DNA of 35,281 nucleotides from Rhodocyclus purpureus (lineage in GTDB: Bacteria > Pseudomonadota > Gammaproteobacteria > Burkholderiales > Rhodocyclaceae): contig NZ_NHRX01000045.1 of NCBI RefSeq assembly GCF_016653115.1, forward strand, positions 1-35,281. The letters run 5' to 3'. Below the pieces are notes generated by a model. That model did no database searches, was not told where the DNA came from, and worked only from the letters and a program-made list of their open reading frames with translations. The position numbers and the translations under genes are program-made. Position 1 is the first letter of the stretch; every line of letters starts with the position of its first letter. Below, one piece after another: positions 16,207-27,716 of this stretch.

Positions 16207-16211
16207 GGCGT

Positions 16212-16880
16212 TCAGCGCGGCGGCGCCAGCGCAACGCGCTCGATCACCTCGAGCGGACCGGAATGGGTGCACGCCTGGTAGCCGGCGAATACCATTTCGC
16301 TGACCGCAAGTTGCAAGGGCGGCAGCGTCGCCAGTTTCGCCAGGCGGCGGCGCAACTCGCGTTTGGCGAAGGCGTCGCGGTACAGACCGACGGTCAGGTG
16401 TGGCCGGTAGCGCCCCGGACAGACTTCCGGCTGGCCGCGGCGCAAGGCCGAACGCGCCGCGCGCAGCGGTCCGGCGGCGCCGCTGACGTCGAGAAAGAGC
16501 GCCGAATCGAAGCTGTTCACGCCGCCGATTTCCAGGCTGAAGGCGGGAATTCTTGCGGCGGCGAGTGCCGCGCGCTGGCGCTCGCGCATGGCGTGGTCGA
16601 AGTCGTCGTTGATGAAGCCGTCGATCGACTCGTAGGCGGCAGCCTGGTCGACGAGGAAGCCACAGACGAAGACGGTCACGTGCGCGCTGCGCTGGTGCTC
16701 GCTGAGCAGGTCGCCGAGTTCGCCGCGAACCAGCGCGATCCGCTCGCGCACTGGGGCCGTGTCGGCGTCGATCATCCAGATCCCGTAGCGCTCGCGCCCG
16801 CGGCGCCATTCGGGGTAGTCGCGGTCTTCGAGCGGTACGGTGTGCGGCGAGCGGGTGAAGTGCGTGCGCATGGGCGCCAT
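16212..16880 (-). CDS. 2H phosphoesterase superfamily protein
   Basis: The 222-residue protein carries the two His-x-Thr motifs of the 2H fold, SAHVTVFVCGF at about residue 66 and RPHLTVGLYRD at about residue 159. The 2H fold includes LigT-type 2'-5' RNA ligases and cyclic phosphodiesterases. The N terminus has YPEWRRGRERYGIWMID. The substrate cannot be told; RNA ends or cyclic nucleotides are the usual targets. It converges with the BtuF-like gene only five bases away, and its upstream side is filled by the second REP array. No clear ribosome site was seen before ATG 16880; a second ATG lies three codons in. Confidence 0.8.
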   Translation of the reverse strand: MAPMRTHFTRSPHTVPLEDRDYPEWRRGRERYGIWMIDADTAPVRERIALVRGELGDLLSEHQRSAHVTVFVCGFLVDQAAAYESIDGFINDDFDHAMRERQRAALAAARIPAFSLEIGGVNSFDSALFLDVSGAAGPLRAARSALRRGQPEVCPGRYRPHLTVGLYRDAFAKRELRRRLAKLATLPPLQLAVSEMVFAGYQACTHSGPLEVIERVALAPPR

Positions 16881-16982
16881 GAACTACGAAGGGAGGCACC
16901 ATGCTACCACCCGCCGCCGGGTGCAGCTAACGATCATGGCGAGTGGTGCCACCCCTGAGCATGAAACGCAGCGATTCGCTGC

Positions 16983-18200
16983 CGTCATTGCGAGGCGCGC
17001 AGCGCCGTGGCAATCCAGTTCGTTCTTCCAGTTTCGCGGCCTCGCCATCCGGGTCCTTGTCGGCTCTCCACGCGCGACCCAATATTAGCCCCGCCCACTG
17101 GATCGCCACGTCCTGCGGGCTCGCGATGACGAAGCAGGGGGCAGATCTCACCTCCGTCATTGCGAGGCGCGTAGCGCCGTGGCAATCCAGTTCGTTCTTC
17201 CATTTTCGCGGCCTCGCCATCCGGGTCCTTGCCGGCTTTCCACGCGCGACCCAATATTACCCCCACTCACTGGATCGCCACGCCCTGCGGGCTCGCGATG
17301 ACGAACCGGGAGGGGATCTCACTTCCGTCATTGCGAGGCGCGCAGCGCCGTGGCAATCCAGTTCGTTCTTCCATTTTCGCGGCCTCGCCATCCGGGTCCT
17401 TGTCGGCTCTCCACGCGCGACCCAATATTAGCCCCACCCACTGGATCGCCACGCCCTGCGGGCTCGCGATGACGGTTACCGTCTCGCCCCTCGCCATGCA
17501 CTCCTGGCACTGCCGTCATTGCGAGGCGCGCAGCGCCGTGGCAATCCAGTTCGTTCTTCCATTTTCGCGGCCTCGCCATCCGGGTCCTTGTCGGCTCTCC
17601 ACGCGCGACCCAATATTAGCCCTACCCACTGGATCGCCACGCCCTGCGGGCTCGCGATGACGGTTACCGTCTCGCCCCTCGCCATGCACTCCTGGCACTG
17701 CCGTCATTGCGAGGCGCGTAGCGCCGTGGCAATCCAGCTCGTTCTTCCAGTTTCGCGGCCTCGCCATCCGGGTCCTTGTCGGCTCTCCACGCGCGACCCA
17801 ATATTAGCCCTACCCACTGGATCGCCACGCCCTGCGGGCTCGCGATGACGAACCAGGGGGAGATCTCACTTCCGTCATTGCGAGGCGCGTAGCGCCGTGG
17901 CAATCCAGCTTGTTCTTCCGTCTCCGGGTCCTTGCCGGCTCTCCACGCGCGACCCAATATTAGCCCCGCCCACTGGATCGCCACGCCCTGCGGGCTCGCG
18001 ATGACGAAGCAGGGGGCAGATCTCACCTCCGTCATTGCGAGGCGCGCAGCGCCGTGGCAATCCAGTTCGTTCTTCCAGTTTCGCGGCCTCGCCATCCGGG
18101 TCCTTGTCGGCTCTCCACGCGCGACCCAATATTAGCCCTACCCACTGGATCGCCACGCCCTGCGGGCTCGCGATGACGAAGCAGGGGGCAGATCTCACTT
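16983..18200. repeat. REP-type palindrome array 2 (seven units)
   Basis: Units begin at 16983, 17155, 17326, 17514, 17702, 17873 and 18030, spaced 157-188 bases. Each has arm CGTCATTGCGAGGCGC-GCA-GCGCC, a spacer with TTTCGCGGCCTCGCCATCC and CACGCGCGACCCAATATTA, and arm GGATCGCCACGCCC-TGC-GGGCTCGCGATGACG. Units 3-5 are separated by the same 30-odd-base linker (CGTCTCGCCCCTCGCCATGC), showing recent tandem duplication. The sixth unit lacks part of its spacer. This is the same arm pair as array 1 in the opposite orientation but with a different spacer. Confidence 0.9.
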
Positions 18201-18235
18201 CTGGCGGCTGGCGGAACCCCGCGCTTGAGCCGTGC

Positions 18236-18931
18236 TCAGAACGGCGGTGCGCTGACGAACTCCAGCCAGTCTCCGTGCTGCGGATGCGGAAAGGCGAGCC
18301 GCGACGCATGCAGGCACAGCCGCTCGGCCTTGGCCAGGGCGGCTGCGTCGGCGTAGAAACCGTCGCCGATGATCGGGTGGCCGAGCGACTGCAGGTGCAC
18401 GCGCAGCTGGTGCGAGCGCCCGGTCTTCGGGCGCAACTCGACGCGGGCGACGCCGCGCTCGGGATCGAAGCCGACGACGCGGTAGCGCGTCAGCGAGGGC
18501 TTGCCATTGACGAGGTCGACGCGCTGGCGCGGTCGCCTTTCCCAGTCGGCGGCGAGCGGCAGGTCGATCTCACCGCTGGTCGCGGCCGGCAGCCCATCGA
18601 CCAGCGCGACGTACTCCTTGTCGATGCGCCGTTCGCGGAACATGCGCGACAGGCGGCTGTGCATCTCGGCGCCGCGGGCGATGACGAGCAGTCCCGAGGT
18701 GTTCATGTCAAGCCGGTGCACCATTAGCGCGTCGGCGAATTCGGCCTGCACGCGCAGGCCGAGGCTGTCCTGCTTGTCGGGGCCGCGTCCGGGCACCGAG
18801 AGCAGGCCGCTGTCCTTGTCGGCGATGATCAGCCAGTCGTCGACGTGGAGCAGCCGCCAGCCGTCGCGTGCCTGCGCTGAAGGGGGCGTGGCAGTCGGCA
18901 GCGGGTCGGGGAGGGGCGCAGAGGGGATCAT
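18236..18931 (-). CDS. RluA-family pseudouridine synthase
   Basis: The enzyme isomerises uridine to pseudouridine in RNA. The protein contains [17 protein letters not shown], then [17 protein letters not shown] with the catalytic Asp at about residue 75, [13 protein letters not shown] and [29 protein letters not shown] (RNA-binding motif). No S4 domain is present, as in RluA, so 23S rRNA position 746 and some tRNAs are the likely targets; this is by family only. About 231 residues from ATG 18931. A TTG start 66 bases earlier would add a Pro-rich leader and cannot be excluded. The gene ends close to REP array 2. Confidence 0.88.
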   Translation of the reverse strand: MIPSAPLPDPLPTATPPSAQARDGWRLLHVDDWLIIADKDSGLLSVPGRGPDKQDSLGLRVQAEFADALMVHRLDMNTSGLLVIARGAEMHSRLSRMFRERRIDKEYVALVDGLPAATSGEIDLPLAADWERRPRQRVDLVNGKPSLTRYRVVGFDPERGVARVELRPKTGRSHQLRVHLQSLGHPIIGDGFYADAAALAKAERLCLHASRLAFPHPQHGDWLEFVSAPPF

Positions 18932-19050
18932 CGGTGGCAGAGCAGGAGTGGGCCGAGGGCGGCGCGGCATCTTGCCGCAAGCGCGGCGCAGCTTCAATGC
19001 CGGCGTGCCGGATTTCGTCGGCAGCCGGGGTGAAACTGCCGTGCCGAAGG

Positions 19051-19056
19051 TATAAT
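19051..19056 (+). promoter_or_regulatory. -10 element of the ppa promoter
   Basis: Perfect TATAAT 45 bases before the ppa ATG. The -35 region (around GGTGAA) matches the consensus poorly. It lies in the spacer between the divergent pseudouridine synthase gene and ppa. Confidence 0.5.
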
Positions 19057-19101
19057 CGCGCGCACCCTGTCATCCCACAAACCCTGAGAGAAAGCACTCG
19101 C

Positions 19102-19650
19102 ATGGCTCTGAACAACGTTCCTTCCGGCAAGTCCCTGCCCGACGATTTCAATGTCATCATCGAGATCCCGATGCGTTCCGACCCGATCAAGTACGAGGTC
19201 GATAAGGAAAGCGGCGCGATCTTCGTCGATCGTTTCATGTCCACGTCGATGCACTACCCGTGCAACTACGGCTACATCCCGCACACCATCGCCGGCGACG
19301 GCGACCCGGTCGACGTGCTGGTGCTGTGCAGCTTCGCGCTGCCGCCCGGCGTCGTCGTCCGCTGCCGTCCGATCGGCATGCTGGCGATGACCGACGAAGC
19401 CGGCCAGGACGCCAAGGTGCTCGCCGTTCCGGTCGACAAGCTGTCGAAGATGTACTCGAACATCACCAGCCCGCGCCAGCTGCCGCAGATCCAGCTCGAC
19501 CAGATTTCGCACTTCTTCGAGCGCTACAAGGATCTCGAACCCGGCAAGTTCGTCAAGGTGCAGGGCTGGCTTGAAGCCGATGCTGCGCGCGACGAAATCA
19601 TGGCAGGCGTCAAGCGCTTCGAGGAAGCCAAGGAAAAGCCGGCCTTCTAA
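19102..19650 (+). CDS. ppa: Inorganic pyrophosphatase
   Basis: Hydrolyses pyrophosphate to two phosphates, driving biosynthetic reactions in the cytoplasm. The 182-residue protein is a complete family I enzyme: [54 protein letters not shown] (the signature with three catalytic Asp), and [16 protein letters not shown] 19102 follows GAGAGAAAG at a suitable distance and a TATAAT element. The upstream extension of the frame is not coding. Confidence 0.96.
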   Translation: MALNNVPSGKSLPDDFNVIIEIPMRSDPIKYEVDKESGAIFVDRFMSTSMHYPCNYGYIPHTIAGDGDPVDVLVLCSFALPPGVVVRCRPIGMLAMTDEAGQDAKVLAVPVDKLSKMYSNITSPRQLPQIQLDQISHFFERYKDLEPGKFVKVQGWLEADAARDEIMAGVKRFEEAKEKPAF

Positions 19651-19660
19651 AGCAGCCTGA

Positions 19661-19830
19661 TGACAGCGGCGGGAGCGCCCGGTGGTGCCCCGCTGCTCCC
19701 GCTGTCGCGCACGTTCGCGGCTGCCGCCGCTCCCACGAAAAACGCTGCCGCATTGCTCCGCAGTGGGAATCCACCGTCGGAGGGCCGTAGGGCCCGAATC
19801 CGTCGTGGGAGGGCCGTAAGGCCCGAACAA
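19661..19830. repeat. Cluster of GTGGGAG-type REP sequences and hairpins between ppa and nadE
   Basis: GACAGCGGCGGGAGC (19663) pairs with GCTCCCGCTGTC (19694), a possible ppa terminator hairpin without a T-run. Three short palindromes follow: GTGGGAGCGGCGGCAGCCGCGAA on the minus strand at 19714-19736, and CGGAGGGCCGTAGGGCCCGAA (19778-19798) and GTGGGAGGGCCGTAAGGCCCGAA (19805-19827) on the plus strand. They resemble the GTGGGAG...CGCGAA REP family of pseudomonads and betaproteobacteria and differ from the other REP arrays here. Confidence 0.75.
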
Positions 19831-19911
19831 GGACGCTGCCGAGGGCAGAGGCCCGAAGCAAGGGCCTGGCGCGCTGAAGCTTCCAATCAACTCTTTCCCG
19901 CCTGACCTCTC

Positions 19912-21543
19912 ATGTCGCTCACCGTCGCCATCGCCCAGATCAACGCCGTCGTCGGCGACCTTGCCGGTAATGCCGAGCGCATCGCCGATCATGCCGCGCG
20001 CGCCCATGCTGCCGGTGCCGCGCTGCTGCTGACCCCGGAGCTGGCGCTGTCGGGCTATCCGCCCGAAGACCTGCTGCTGCGTCCGGATTTCCTCGACGCC
20101 TGCGCGCACGAACTCGACGCACTGGCCGAGCGCCTGGCCGCCTTCCCCGGCATCGCCGTGCTGGTCGGGCATCCGCTGGCGCGCGACGGTCACTGCTACA
20201 ACGCGGCGACCCTGCTCGAAGGCGGCCGCCGCGTCGCCACCTACTGCAAGCGCAACCTGCCCAACTACGACGTCTTCGACGAGCGGCGCTACTTCACGCC
20301 GGGTGACGCCAGCTGCGTCGTGGACGTGGCCGGGGTGCGTTGCGGCATCAACATCTGCGAGGACGTCTGGTCCGGCGACGCGGTCGCCGGCGCCCGTGCG
20401 GCCGGGGCCGAGGTCCTGCTCACGCTCAACGCCTCGCCCTACCACATGAACAAGTCGGCGCAGCGCGCCGAGGTCCTGCGCGAGCGCGTCGTGTCCACCG
20501 GCATGCCGGTGCTCTACGCCAACCTGGTCGGCGGCCAGGACGAGCTGATCTTCGACGGCGCCTCGTTCGCGCTCGACGCCGACGGCACGGTGCGCGCCGC
20601 TGCGCCGCATTTCGCGGAAGCCCTGCTCTTCGTCGAGGTCCGCGACGGTCGCGTCCTGCCCGGCGAGATCGCGCCGGCACTGGCGCCCGAGGCCGAGGTC
20701 TACGGTGCGCTGGTGCTCGGCGTGCGCGACTATCTCGGCAAGAACGGTTTTCCCGGCGCCATCATCGGCCTCTCCGGCGGCATCGACTCGGCGCTGACCC
20801 TGGCGATCGCCGTCGACGCGCTCGGTCCCGAGCGCGTGCGCGCGGTGATGATGCCCTCGCCGTACACGGCGCAGATCAGCCTCGACGACTCGCGCGCGAT
20901 GGTCGAGACGCTCGGCGTGCGTTACGACGAAGTGCCGATCGAGGGCGCGATGCAGACCTTCGCCGGCCTGCTGGCGCCGGTACTCGACGCGGCCGGCACC
21001 GGCGACACCACCGAGGAGAACGTGCAGGCGCGCGTACGCGGCCTGCTCCTGATGGCGCTGTCCAACCGCTCCGGCGCGCTGGTGCTGACCACCGGCAACA
21101 AGTCGGAGATGGCGGTCGGCTACTGCACTCTCTACGGCGACATGGCGGGCGGCTTCGCGGTGATCAAGGATATCGCCAAGACGCTGGTTTACCGCCTGGC
21201 CAACTGGCGCAACGCGCAGTCGCCCGAGGCGCCTGTGATCCCCGAGCGCATCATCACGCGCGCGCCGTCGGCGGAACTGCGCCCGAACCAGACCGACCAA
21301 GACAGCCTGCCGCCCTACGAGGTGCTCGACGCCATCGTCGAGGCCTACATGGAGAAGGACATCTCGCCGCGCGCGATCATCGAGAGCGGCTACGCAGAGG
21401 CCGACGTGCGCCGCGTCGTCCGCCTCCTGCGCATCAGCGAGTACAAGCGCCGCCAGGCGCCGGTCGGCATCCGCGTCACCCAGCGCGGCTTCGGCAAGGA
21501 CTGGCGTTATCCGATCACCAACCGCTACCGCGACGCGTTCTGA
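19912..21543 (+). CDS. nadE: Glutamine-dependent NAD+ synthetase
   Basis: Makes NAD+ from nicotinic acid adenine dinucleotide, ATP and glutamine. The N-terminal nitrilase-like glutaminase domain shows the catalytic triad Glu43 (LTPELALSGY), Lys113 (YCKRNLPNYDVFDE) and Cys149 (GINICEDVW). The C-terminal synthetase domain carries the PP-loop GLSGGIDSALTLAIA and the motifs VLTTGNKSEMAVGYCTLYGDMAGGFAVIKDI and APSAELRPNQTDQDSLPPYEVLD. 543 residues, full length. The ribosome site is weak. It may be transcribed with glnB 88 bases downstream, which links nitrogen supply to NAD synthesis. Confidence 0.96.
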   Translation: MSLTVAIAQINAVVGDLAGNAERIADHAARAHAAGAALLLTPELALSGYPPEDLLLRPDFLDACAHELDALAERLAAFPGIAVLVGHPLARDGHCYNAATLLEGGRRVATYCKRNLPNYDVFDERRYFTPGDASCVVDVAGVRCGINICEDVWSGDAVAGARAAGAEVLLTLNASPYHMNKSAQRAEVLRERVVSTGMPVLYANLVGGQDELIFDGASFALDADGTVRAAAPHFAEALLFVEVRDGRVLPGEIAPALAPEAEVYGALVLGVRDYLGKNGFPGAIIGLSGGIDSALTLAIAVDALGPERVRAVMMPSPYTAQISLDDSRAMVETLGVRYDEVPIEGAMQTFAGLLAPVLDAAGTGDTTEENVQARVRGLLLMALSNRSGALVLTTGNKSEMAVGYCTLYGDMAGGFAVIKDIAKTLVYRLANWRNAQSPEAPVIPERIITRAPSAELRPNQTDQDSLPPYEVLDAIVEAYMEKDISPRAIIESGYAEADVRRVVRLLRISEYKRRQAPVGIRVTQRGFGKDWRYPITNRYRDAF

Positions 21544-21546
21544 TAG

Positions 21547-22622
<1,076 letters not shown>

Positions 22623-22649
22623 GCGACTATGCCGCGCTCACCTGCCTGA

Positions 22650-23653
<1,004 letters not shown>

Positions 23654-23772
23654 GCGCGCCGACTTCGGCTTCAGGCTCTGCCGAGTCCGCATTGCGCGCA
23701 GGCAGCGGCGGCTCAGGGCACGGAGTGGAAACTTCCCGCAGGCCGGACGCCGGCCCGAGTGAAGCGGCGGCG

Positions 23773-23808
23773 AAAAAAATCCCGCAGCGCGCAAGCGGTG
23801 CGGGATTT
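23773..23808 (-). terminator. Rho-independent terminator after tRNA-Ser
   Basis: Minus-strand hairpin AAATCCCGCA / TGCGGGATTT with a 12-base loop followed by a run of T (the A-tract 23773-23779 on the plus strand). It lies ten bases beyond the tRNA CCA end, so it ends the tRNA transcript and isolates trxB. Confidence 0.85.
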
Positions 23809-23817
23809 CCTGAATTC

Positions 23818-23908
23818 TGGCGGAGAGGGCGGGATTCGAACCCGCGTTAGGATATTATCCTAAACACGCTTTCCAGGCGTGCGACTTAAACCACTCATCC
23901 ACCTCTCC
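23818..23908 (-). tRNA. tRNA-Ser (GGA anticodon)
   Basis: A 91-base class II tRNA on the minus strand. The acceptor GGAGAGG pairs with CCTCTCC, the discriminator is G and the CCA end is encoded. The D arm is TGGATGAGTGGTTTAAGTCG. The anticodon loop CTGGAAA carries GGA, flanked by stems CACGC/GCGTG. The long variable arm (TTAGGATAATATCCTAA) is typical of serine tRNA, and the T arm GCGGGTTCGAATCCCGC is present. It reads UCC and UCU codons. Confidence 0.95.
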
Positions 23909-24080
23909 GTGGAAACGCGGATTCTATCAGAACGCGCGCGGCAGTCAAAGCGCGGATTGCTTCGCCGCGATGCGAAGCGCAGCACTGACTCGAGGTGCCG
24001 TGGCCGAAGGCCTCCGGGGCTGGCAAAATAGCGAATTCAAATGCTCCTCGCCACCGCGGGAGTTTTCCCTCAAGGTTTCC

Positions 24081-25403
24081 ATGAACGTTGATCTTCTCAT
24101 CGAGGCGCGCTGGGTCGTTCCGGTCGAGCCGGACGGCGTCGTCCTCGAAAACCACGCGGTCGCCGTCAAGGACGGCAGGATCGTTGCCGTGATGCCGCGC
24201 GCGCAGGCGGCGGAAGCATTCACGGCGACGACGCACCGGATCCTCGATCGGCACGTGCTCATCCCGGGACTCGTCAATCTCCATACCCATGCCGCGATGA
24301 GCCTCCTGCGCGGACTGGCAGACGATCTGCCGCTCCACGACTGGTTGCAGAACCACATCTGGCCGACGGAGGGCCGGTTCGTCTCGCCGCAATTCGTGCA
24401 CGACGGCACGCGTCTGGCTGCGGCAGAAATGCTGCGCGGCGGCATCACCTGTTTCAACGACATGTATTTCCATCCGAAGTCGGCGGCAGAGGCTGCGCTC
24501 GAGTCGGGGATACGTGCCGCAATCGGCATCATCGTCATCGATTTTCCGACGCCTTACGCCAGCGACACCGACGATTATCTGGCGAAGGGGCTGGCGGCGC
24601 GTGAAGCCTTGCGCGACGAAGCGCTCGTCTCCTTCTGCTTGGCACCGCATGCGCCGTATACCGTCAGCGACCAGAGCTTTGCGCGCGTGCAGACGATGGC
24701 CGAGCTGCTCGAGGTGCCGATTCACGTCCATGTGCATGAAACGCAGCAGGAGATAGACGACGGGAGCCAGGCGCACGGGGTACGTCCCCTGCAGCGCATG
24801 CGGCAGCTCGGCTTGCTCGGACCCGGCTTGATCGGTGTTCATTCCGTCCATCTCACGGCGGAAGAAATCGGCTTGCTCGCTGCGCACGGCTGCTCGGTCG
24901 CGCACTGTCCGACGTCCAATCTCAAGCTGGCCAGCGGCATTGCGCCGGTCGCCGAGCTTCTGGCAGCCGGCGTCAGTGTCGGTTTGGGCACCGATGGCGC
25001 CGCCAGCAACAACCGGCTCGATCTCTTCCGCGAAATGCGCCTGGCGGCCTTGCTGGCCAAAGGCGTCAGCGGGCGCGCCGACGTCCTACCTGCGCATCAG
25101 GCGCTGCAGATGGCGACGCTGAACGGCGCGCGCGCGCTCGGTCTCGAACAGGAAATCGGCTCGATCGTTGTGGGCAAGTCCGCCGATCTCTGTGCCGTCG
25201 AGTTCGACGATTTCGTCCTCTCCCCGTGCTTCGACCCGCTATCCCATCTGATTTATGTCGCAGGACGTGAGCATGTTTCGCACGTCTGGGTCGCAGGTCG
25301 CGCGCGTGTCGAAGGCGGGCGCTTGCTGGGAATCGACGAATCCGATTTGATCAGGCTTGCGAGTTTGTGGCAGAATAAAATTCATCCGCGCGATGTGGAA
25401 TAA
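24081..25403 (+). CDS. TRZ/ATZ-family amidohydrolase (MTA/SAH deaminase type)
   Basis: A 440-residue metal-dependent deaminase of the amidohydrolase superfamily. The metal ligands are visible: VNLHTHAAMSLLRGLADDLPLHDWL (His68, His70), IHVHVHETQQEI, GVHSVHLTAEE and GLGTDGAASNNRLD (Asp). The PLHDWLQNHIWPTE and ASNN segments match 5'-methylthioadenosine/S-adenosylhomocysteine deaminases. This points to purine-nucleoside salvage of SAM by-products, though 5'-deoxyadenosine is also possible. Start ATG 24081 begins MNVDLLIEARWVVPVEP, with AAGG upstream. It sits ahead of ompA and ubiG. Confidence 0.88.
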   Translation: MNVDLLIEARWVVPVEPDGVVLENHAVAVKDGRIVAVMPRAQAAEAFTATTHRILDRHVLIPGLVNLHTHAAMSLLRGLADDLPLHDWLQNHIWPTEGRFVSPQFVHDGTRLAAAEMLRGGITCFNDMYFHPKSAAEAALESGIRAAIGIIVIDFPTPYASDTDDYLAKGLAAREALRDEALVSFCLAPHAPYTVSDQSFARVQTMAELLEVPIHVHVHETQQEIDDGSQAHGVRPLQRMRQLGLLGPGLIGVHSVHLTAEEIGLLAAHGCSVAHCPTSNLKLASGIAPVAELLAAGVSVGLGTDGAASNNRLDLFREMRLAALLAKGVSGRADVLPAHQALQMATLNGARALGLEQEIGSIVVGKSADLCAVEFDDFVLSPCFDPLSHLIYVAGREHVSHVWVAGRARVEGGRLLGIDESDLIRLASLWQNKIHPRDVE

Positions 25404-25476
25404 AGATGTAAAGTAGATGGAGCGCTATCGATTGCGCGGCTGGCTGACGCTGACTACTAATAACGAGGATTCTTCG

Positions 25477-26136
25477 ATGAAAACAATTGCCAAACACACC
25501 CTGGCTGCTGCTCTGGCCGCTGCGATCGGTCTCGGCGCTTCCGTTGCCCAGGCAGCTGATCGTGCCTACGTGATTGATAACCGTGATCAAGTCGCCACCA
25601 GCGGCTTCGGTCTCTGCTGGCGCACCGGCTCCTGGACGCCGGCTGCTGCTGCGAACGACCCCGCCGGCTGCGCCTGCGACAAGGATCTGCTGCCGGCAGA
25701 AACCTGCGCGCCCAAGACCGCTGCGCCCGCCGCTCCTGTTGCTACGGTGAAGCCTGCTGCCGAGAAGGTCACCCTGGCTGCCGACGCGCTGTTCGACTTC
25801 GACAAGGCGGTTCTCCGCCCCGAAGGCAAGGCCAAGCTCGACGAACTCGTCACCAAGGCCAACGCGATCAAGCTGGAAGTGATCATCGCCGTCGGTCACG
25901 CCGACCGCTTCGGCTCCGACGCCTACAACCAGAAGCTGTCCGAGAAGCGCGCTGCCGCGGTCAAGGAATATCTGGTGAGCAAGGGCATCGAAGCCAACCG
26001 CGTCTACACCGAAGGCAAGGGCGAGAAGCAACCCGTGACCAAGCCCGACCAGTGCAAGGGCCCGAAGAGCAAGAAGGTTGTGGACTGCCTGCAGCCCGAC
26101 CGTCGTGTCGAGATCGAGGTCATCGGCACCAAGTAA
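25477..26136 (+). CDS. OmpA-family outer-membrane protein
   Basis: The 219-residue product begins with a signal peptide ([19 protein letters not shown]...AQA, cleavage before ADRAY). A short mature N-terminal region carries [12 protein letters not shown] and two Cys-containing segments. The C-terminal OmpA/MotB domain follows: [53 protein letters not shown] and [11 protein letters not shown]. It binds peptidoglycan and lacks an 8-strand barrel, as do the compact betaproteobacterial OmpA-like proteins. A GAGGA ribosome site precedes the ATG and a strong terminator follows. Two extra Cys pairs suggest disulphide bonds in the periplasm. Confidence 0.92.
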   Translation: MKTIAKHTLAAALAAAIGLGASVAQAADRAYVIDNRDQVATSGFGLCWRTGSWTPAAAANDPAGCACDKDLLPAETCAPKTAAPAAPVATVKPAAEKVTLAADALFDFDKAVLRPEGKAKLDELVTKANAIKLEVIIAVGHADRFGSDAYNQKLSEKRAAAVKEYLVSKGIEANRVYTEGKGEKQPVTKPDQCKGPKSKKVVDCLQPDRRVEIEVIGTK

Positions 26137-26154
26137 TTCCGGTAGCCCCAGCGG

Positions 26155-26182
26155 AAAAGCCCTGCTCCGGCAGGGCTTTTTT
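26155..26182 (+). terminator. Rho-independent terminator after ompA
   Basis: AAAAGCCCTGC / GCAGGGCTTTTTT with a TCCG loop, a near-perfect GC-rich hairpin ending in six T, 19 bases past the ompA stop. ubiG begins 31 bases later, so it needs read-through or its own promoter. Confidence 0.93.
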
Positions 26183-26212
26183 GTTAAACCGCAGACTGTT
26201 GAAACGACGCCC

Positions 26213-26917
26213 ATGACCACGCTCAACGCCGACCCCAGCGAACTCGACAAATTCAGCCAACTCGCACACCGGTGGTGGGATCCCACCAGCGAATTCCGTC
26301 CGCTCCACGAGATCAATCCGCTCCGCCTCGAGTGGATCGACCGGGTGGCCGGACTCGCCGGCAAGCGCGTCCTCGACGTCGGCTGCGGCGGCGGCATCCT
26401 CTCCGAAGGGATGACCGGAAAGGGAGCGAAGGTCACCGGCATCGACCTCTCCGACAAGGCGCTCGGCGTCGCGCGTCTGCACCTCCTCGAAAGCGGCTGC
26501 AGCGTCGACTACCGCAAGGCATCGGCGGAGGAACTCGCGCTCGAAATGCCCGGCCAGTTCGACGTCGTCACCTGCATGGAGATGCTCGAGCACGTGCCCG
26601 ACCCGGGCAGCGTCGTCGCTGCCTGCGCGCAACTGGTGAAGCCTGGCGGTCACGTCTTCTTCTCGACCATCAACCGTAACCCGAAGGCCTACCTGTTCGC
26701 GGTGATCGGCGCCGAGTACGTGCTGAAGATGCTGCCGAAGGGTACCCACGACTACGCCAAGTTCATCAAGCCGTCCGACCTCGCGCGCTGGGCGAAGAGC
26801 GTCGACCTGTTGCCGCGCGAGATGATCGGCATGAGTTACAATCCGTTCTCCAAGGTCTACTCGCTCGGCAGCGACATCAGCGTCAATTACCTGATGCACA
26901 CGGTGCGCGAGGCGTAG
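26213..26917 (+). CDS. ubiG: Ubiquinone biosynthesis O-methyltransferase
   Basis: UbiG carries out both O-methylations in ubiquinone synthesis. The 234-residue protein begins [37 protein letters not shown], the UbiG signature. It has the SAM motif [16 protein letters not shown] at about residues 53-68, [25 protein letters not shown] and [33 protein letters not shown]. The ATG 26213 gives a family-sized protein; the frame upstream overlaps ompA and is not used. The usual betaproteobacterial partner gph does not follow. Instead ssrA and an accessory region come next. Confidence 0.95.
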   Translation: MTTLNADPSELDKFSQLAHRWWDPTSEFRPLHEINPLRLEWIDRVAGLAGKRVLDVGCGGGILSEGMTGKGAKVTGIDLSDKALGVARLHLLESGCSVDYRKASAEELALEMPGQFDVVTCMEMLEHVPDPGSVVAACAQLVKPGGHVFFSTINRNPKAYLFAVIGAEYVLKMLPKGTHDYAKFIKPSDLARWAKSVDLLPREMIGMSYNPFSKVYSLGSDISVNYLMHTVREA

Positions 26918-27054
26918 CCCGGCGGCCGCCGCCACCACCCGCCGGGCAGGCTCACGCAGCCTTGTTCCGCACGGGCCGGCGGCGACGTGTTAAGATTCGT
27001 AAAGGATGGAACCACGCGCAGGAACTTCGGTCATAGGAGTGCTTGCAGAAATCC

Positions 27055-27418
27055 GGGGGCGACTTGGCTTCGACGTGGGTTGCAAAGCAGAGCAGGGCAT
27101 GCCGAGGACCAGTACCCTCGTAAATCAACTGGCAATCAATAAACGCCAACGACGAGCGTTTCGCTCTCGCCGCTTAACGCGGCGTGACCGCTGTACTGAC
27201 TGGTCCCTGGGTCAGGTGAGGCAACTCACGGCAGCGTCATTTACAGGGACTCGCCCTTGCCAGGGTCACTTTGGCCGGGGCTAAACTCAAGGTGACTCGC
27301 TGGAAGTGAGCCTGTTCGGCCGGCGCACCAAGGCTAAAACCCAATTGACCGGACTACGCATGTAGAACTGCCTGTAGAGGACTTGCGGACGGGGGTTCGA
27401 TTCCCCCCGCCTCCACCA
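27055..27418 (+). ncRNA. ssrA: Transfer-messenger RNA (one-piece tmRNA)
   Basis: The 5' end GGGGGCG pairs with the 3' CGCCTCC, followed by A and an encoded CCA at 27416-27418. The sequence contains ACTTGGCTTCGACG (tRNA-like half), TTCGATTCC of the T loop, and a tag frame from GCC at 27145 to the TAA at 27175-27177. That frame reads ANDERFALAA, the tag expected for betaproteobacteria. It rescues stalled ribosomes with SmpB. 364 bases is a normal length. Its 3' end is a known insertion point for genomic islands, and accessory genes follow here, but no integrase or matching second repeat is visible. Confidence 0.96.
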
Positions 27419-27428
27419 ATACACGAGG

Positions 27429-27456
27429 GCCCGGATAATCTCCGGGCTTTTTTTTT
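27429..27456 (+). terminator. Rho-independent terminator after ssrA
   Basis: GCCCGGA (27429-27435) / TCCGGGC (27441-27447) with a five-base loop followed by nine T. Directly downstream of the tmRNA 3' end. Confidence 0.93.
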
Positions 27457-27716
27457 GCCTGAAATTCCTGCGTGGCGCGGGGTTCCGGCCATCAGCGCTG
27501 CGGGTGGTACTTCGCGATAGCGCCCGAAATTCGCCATTCACTCGGCCAGAGCCGTCCGTCTCTTTTCTACGTTTCGCCTGCGGGCAGGTGCAGTGGGGGA
27601 TCTCGCTAAATCAACCACTTATGCGCCGCCTTTCGTCGTCAACCAAGCCGACCGGTCAGGCATCACACCGCCATCCACCCTGGCACAAAGGGAACTTATA
27701 CGTTACCATTAAGCCC

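Noticed and set aside
16943-18095. Open frames of 80-160 codons across array 2
   Set aside because: Same reason: products of REP arms read in several frames, not genes.
18994-21300. 768-codon minus-strand frame opposite ppa and nadE
   Set aside because: Covers two clear genes and REP sequence on the other strand; composition is that of a GC-rich antisense frame.
27287-27541. Minus-strand 84-codon frame with RRGESNPRPQVLYRQ
   Set aside because: Antisense of the tmRNA tRNA-like end, a frequent false protein in annotations.
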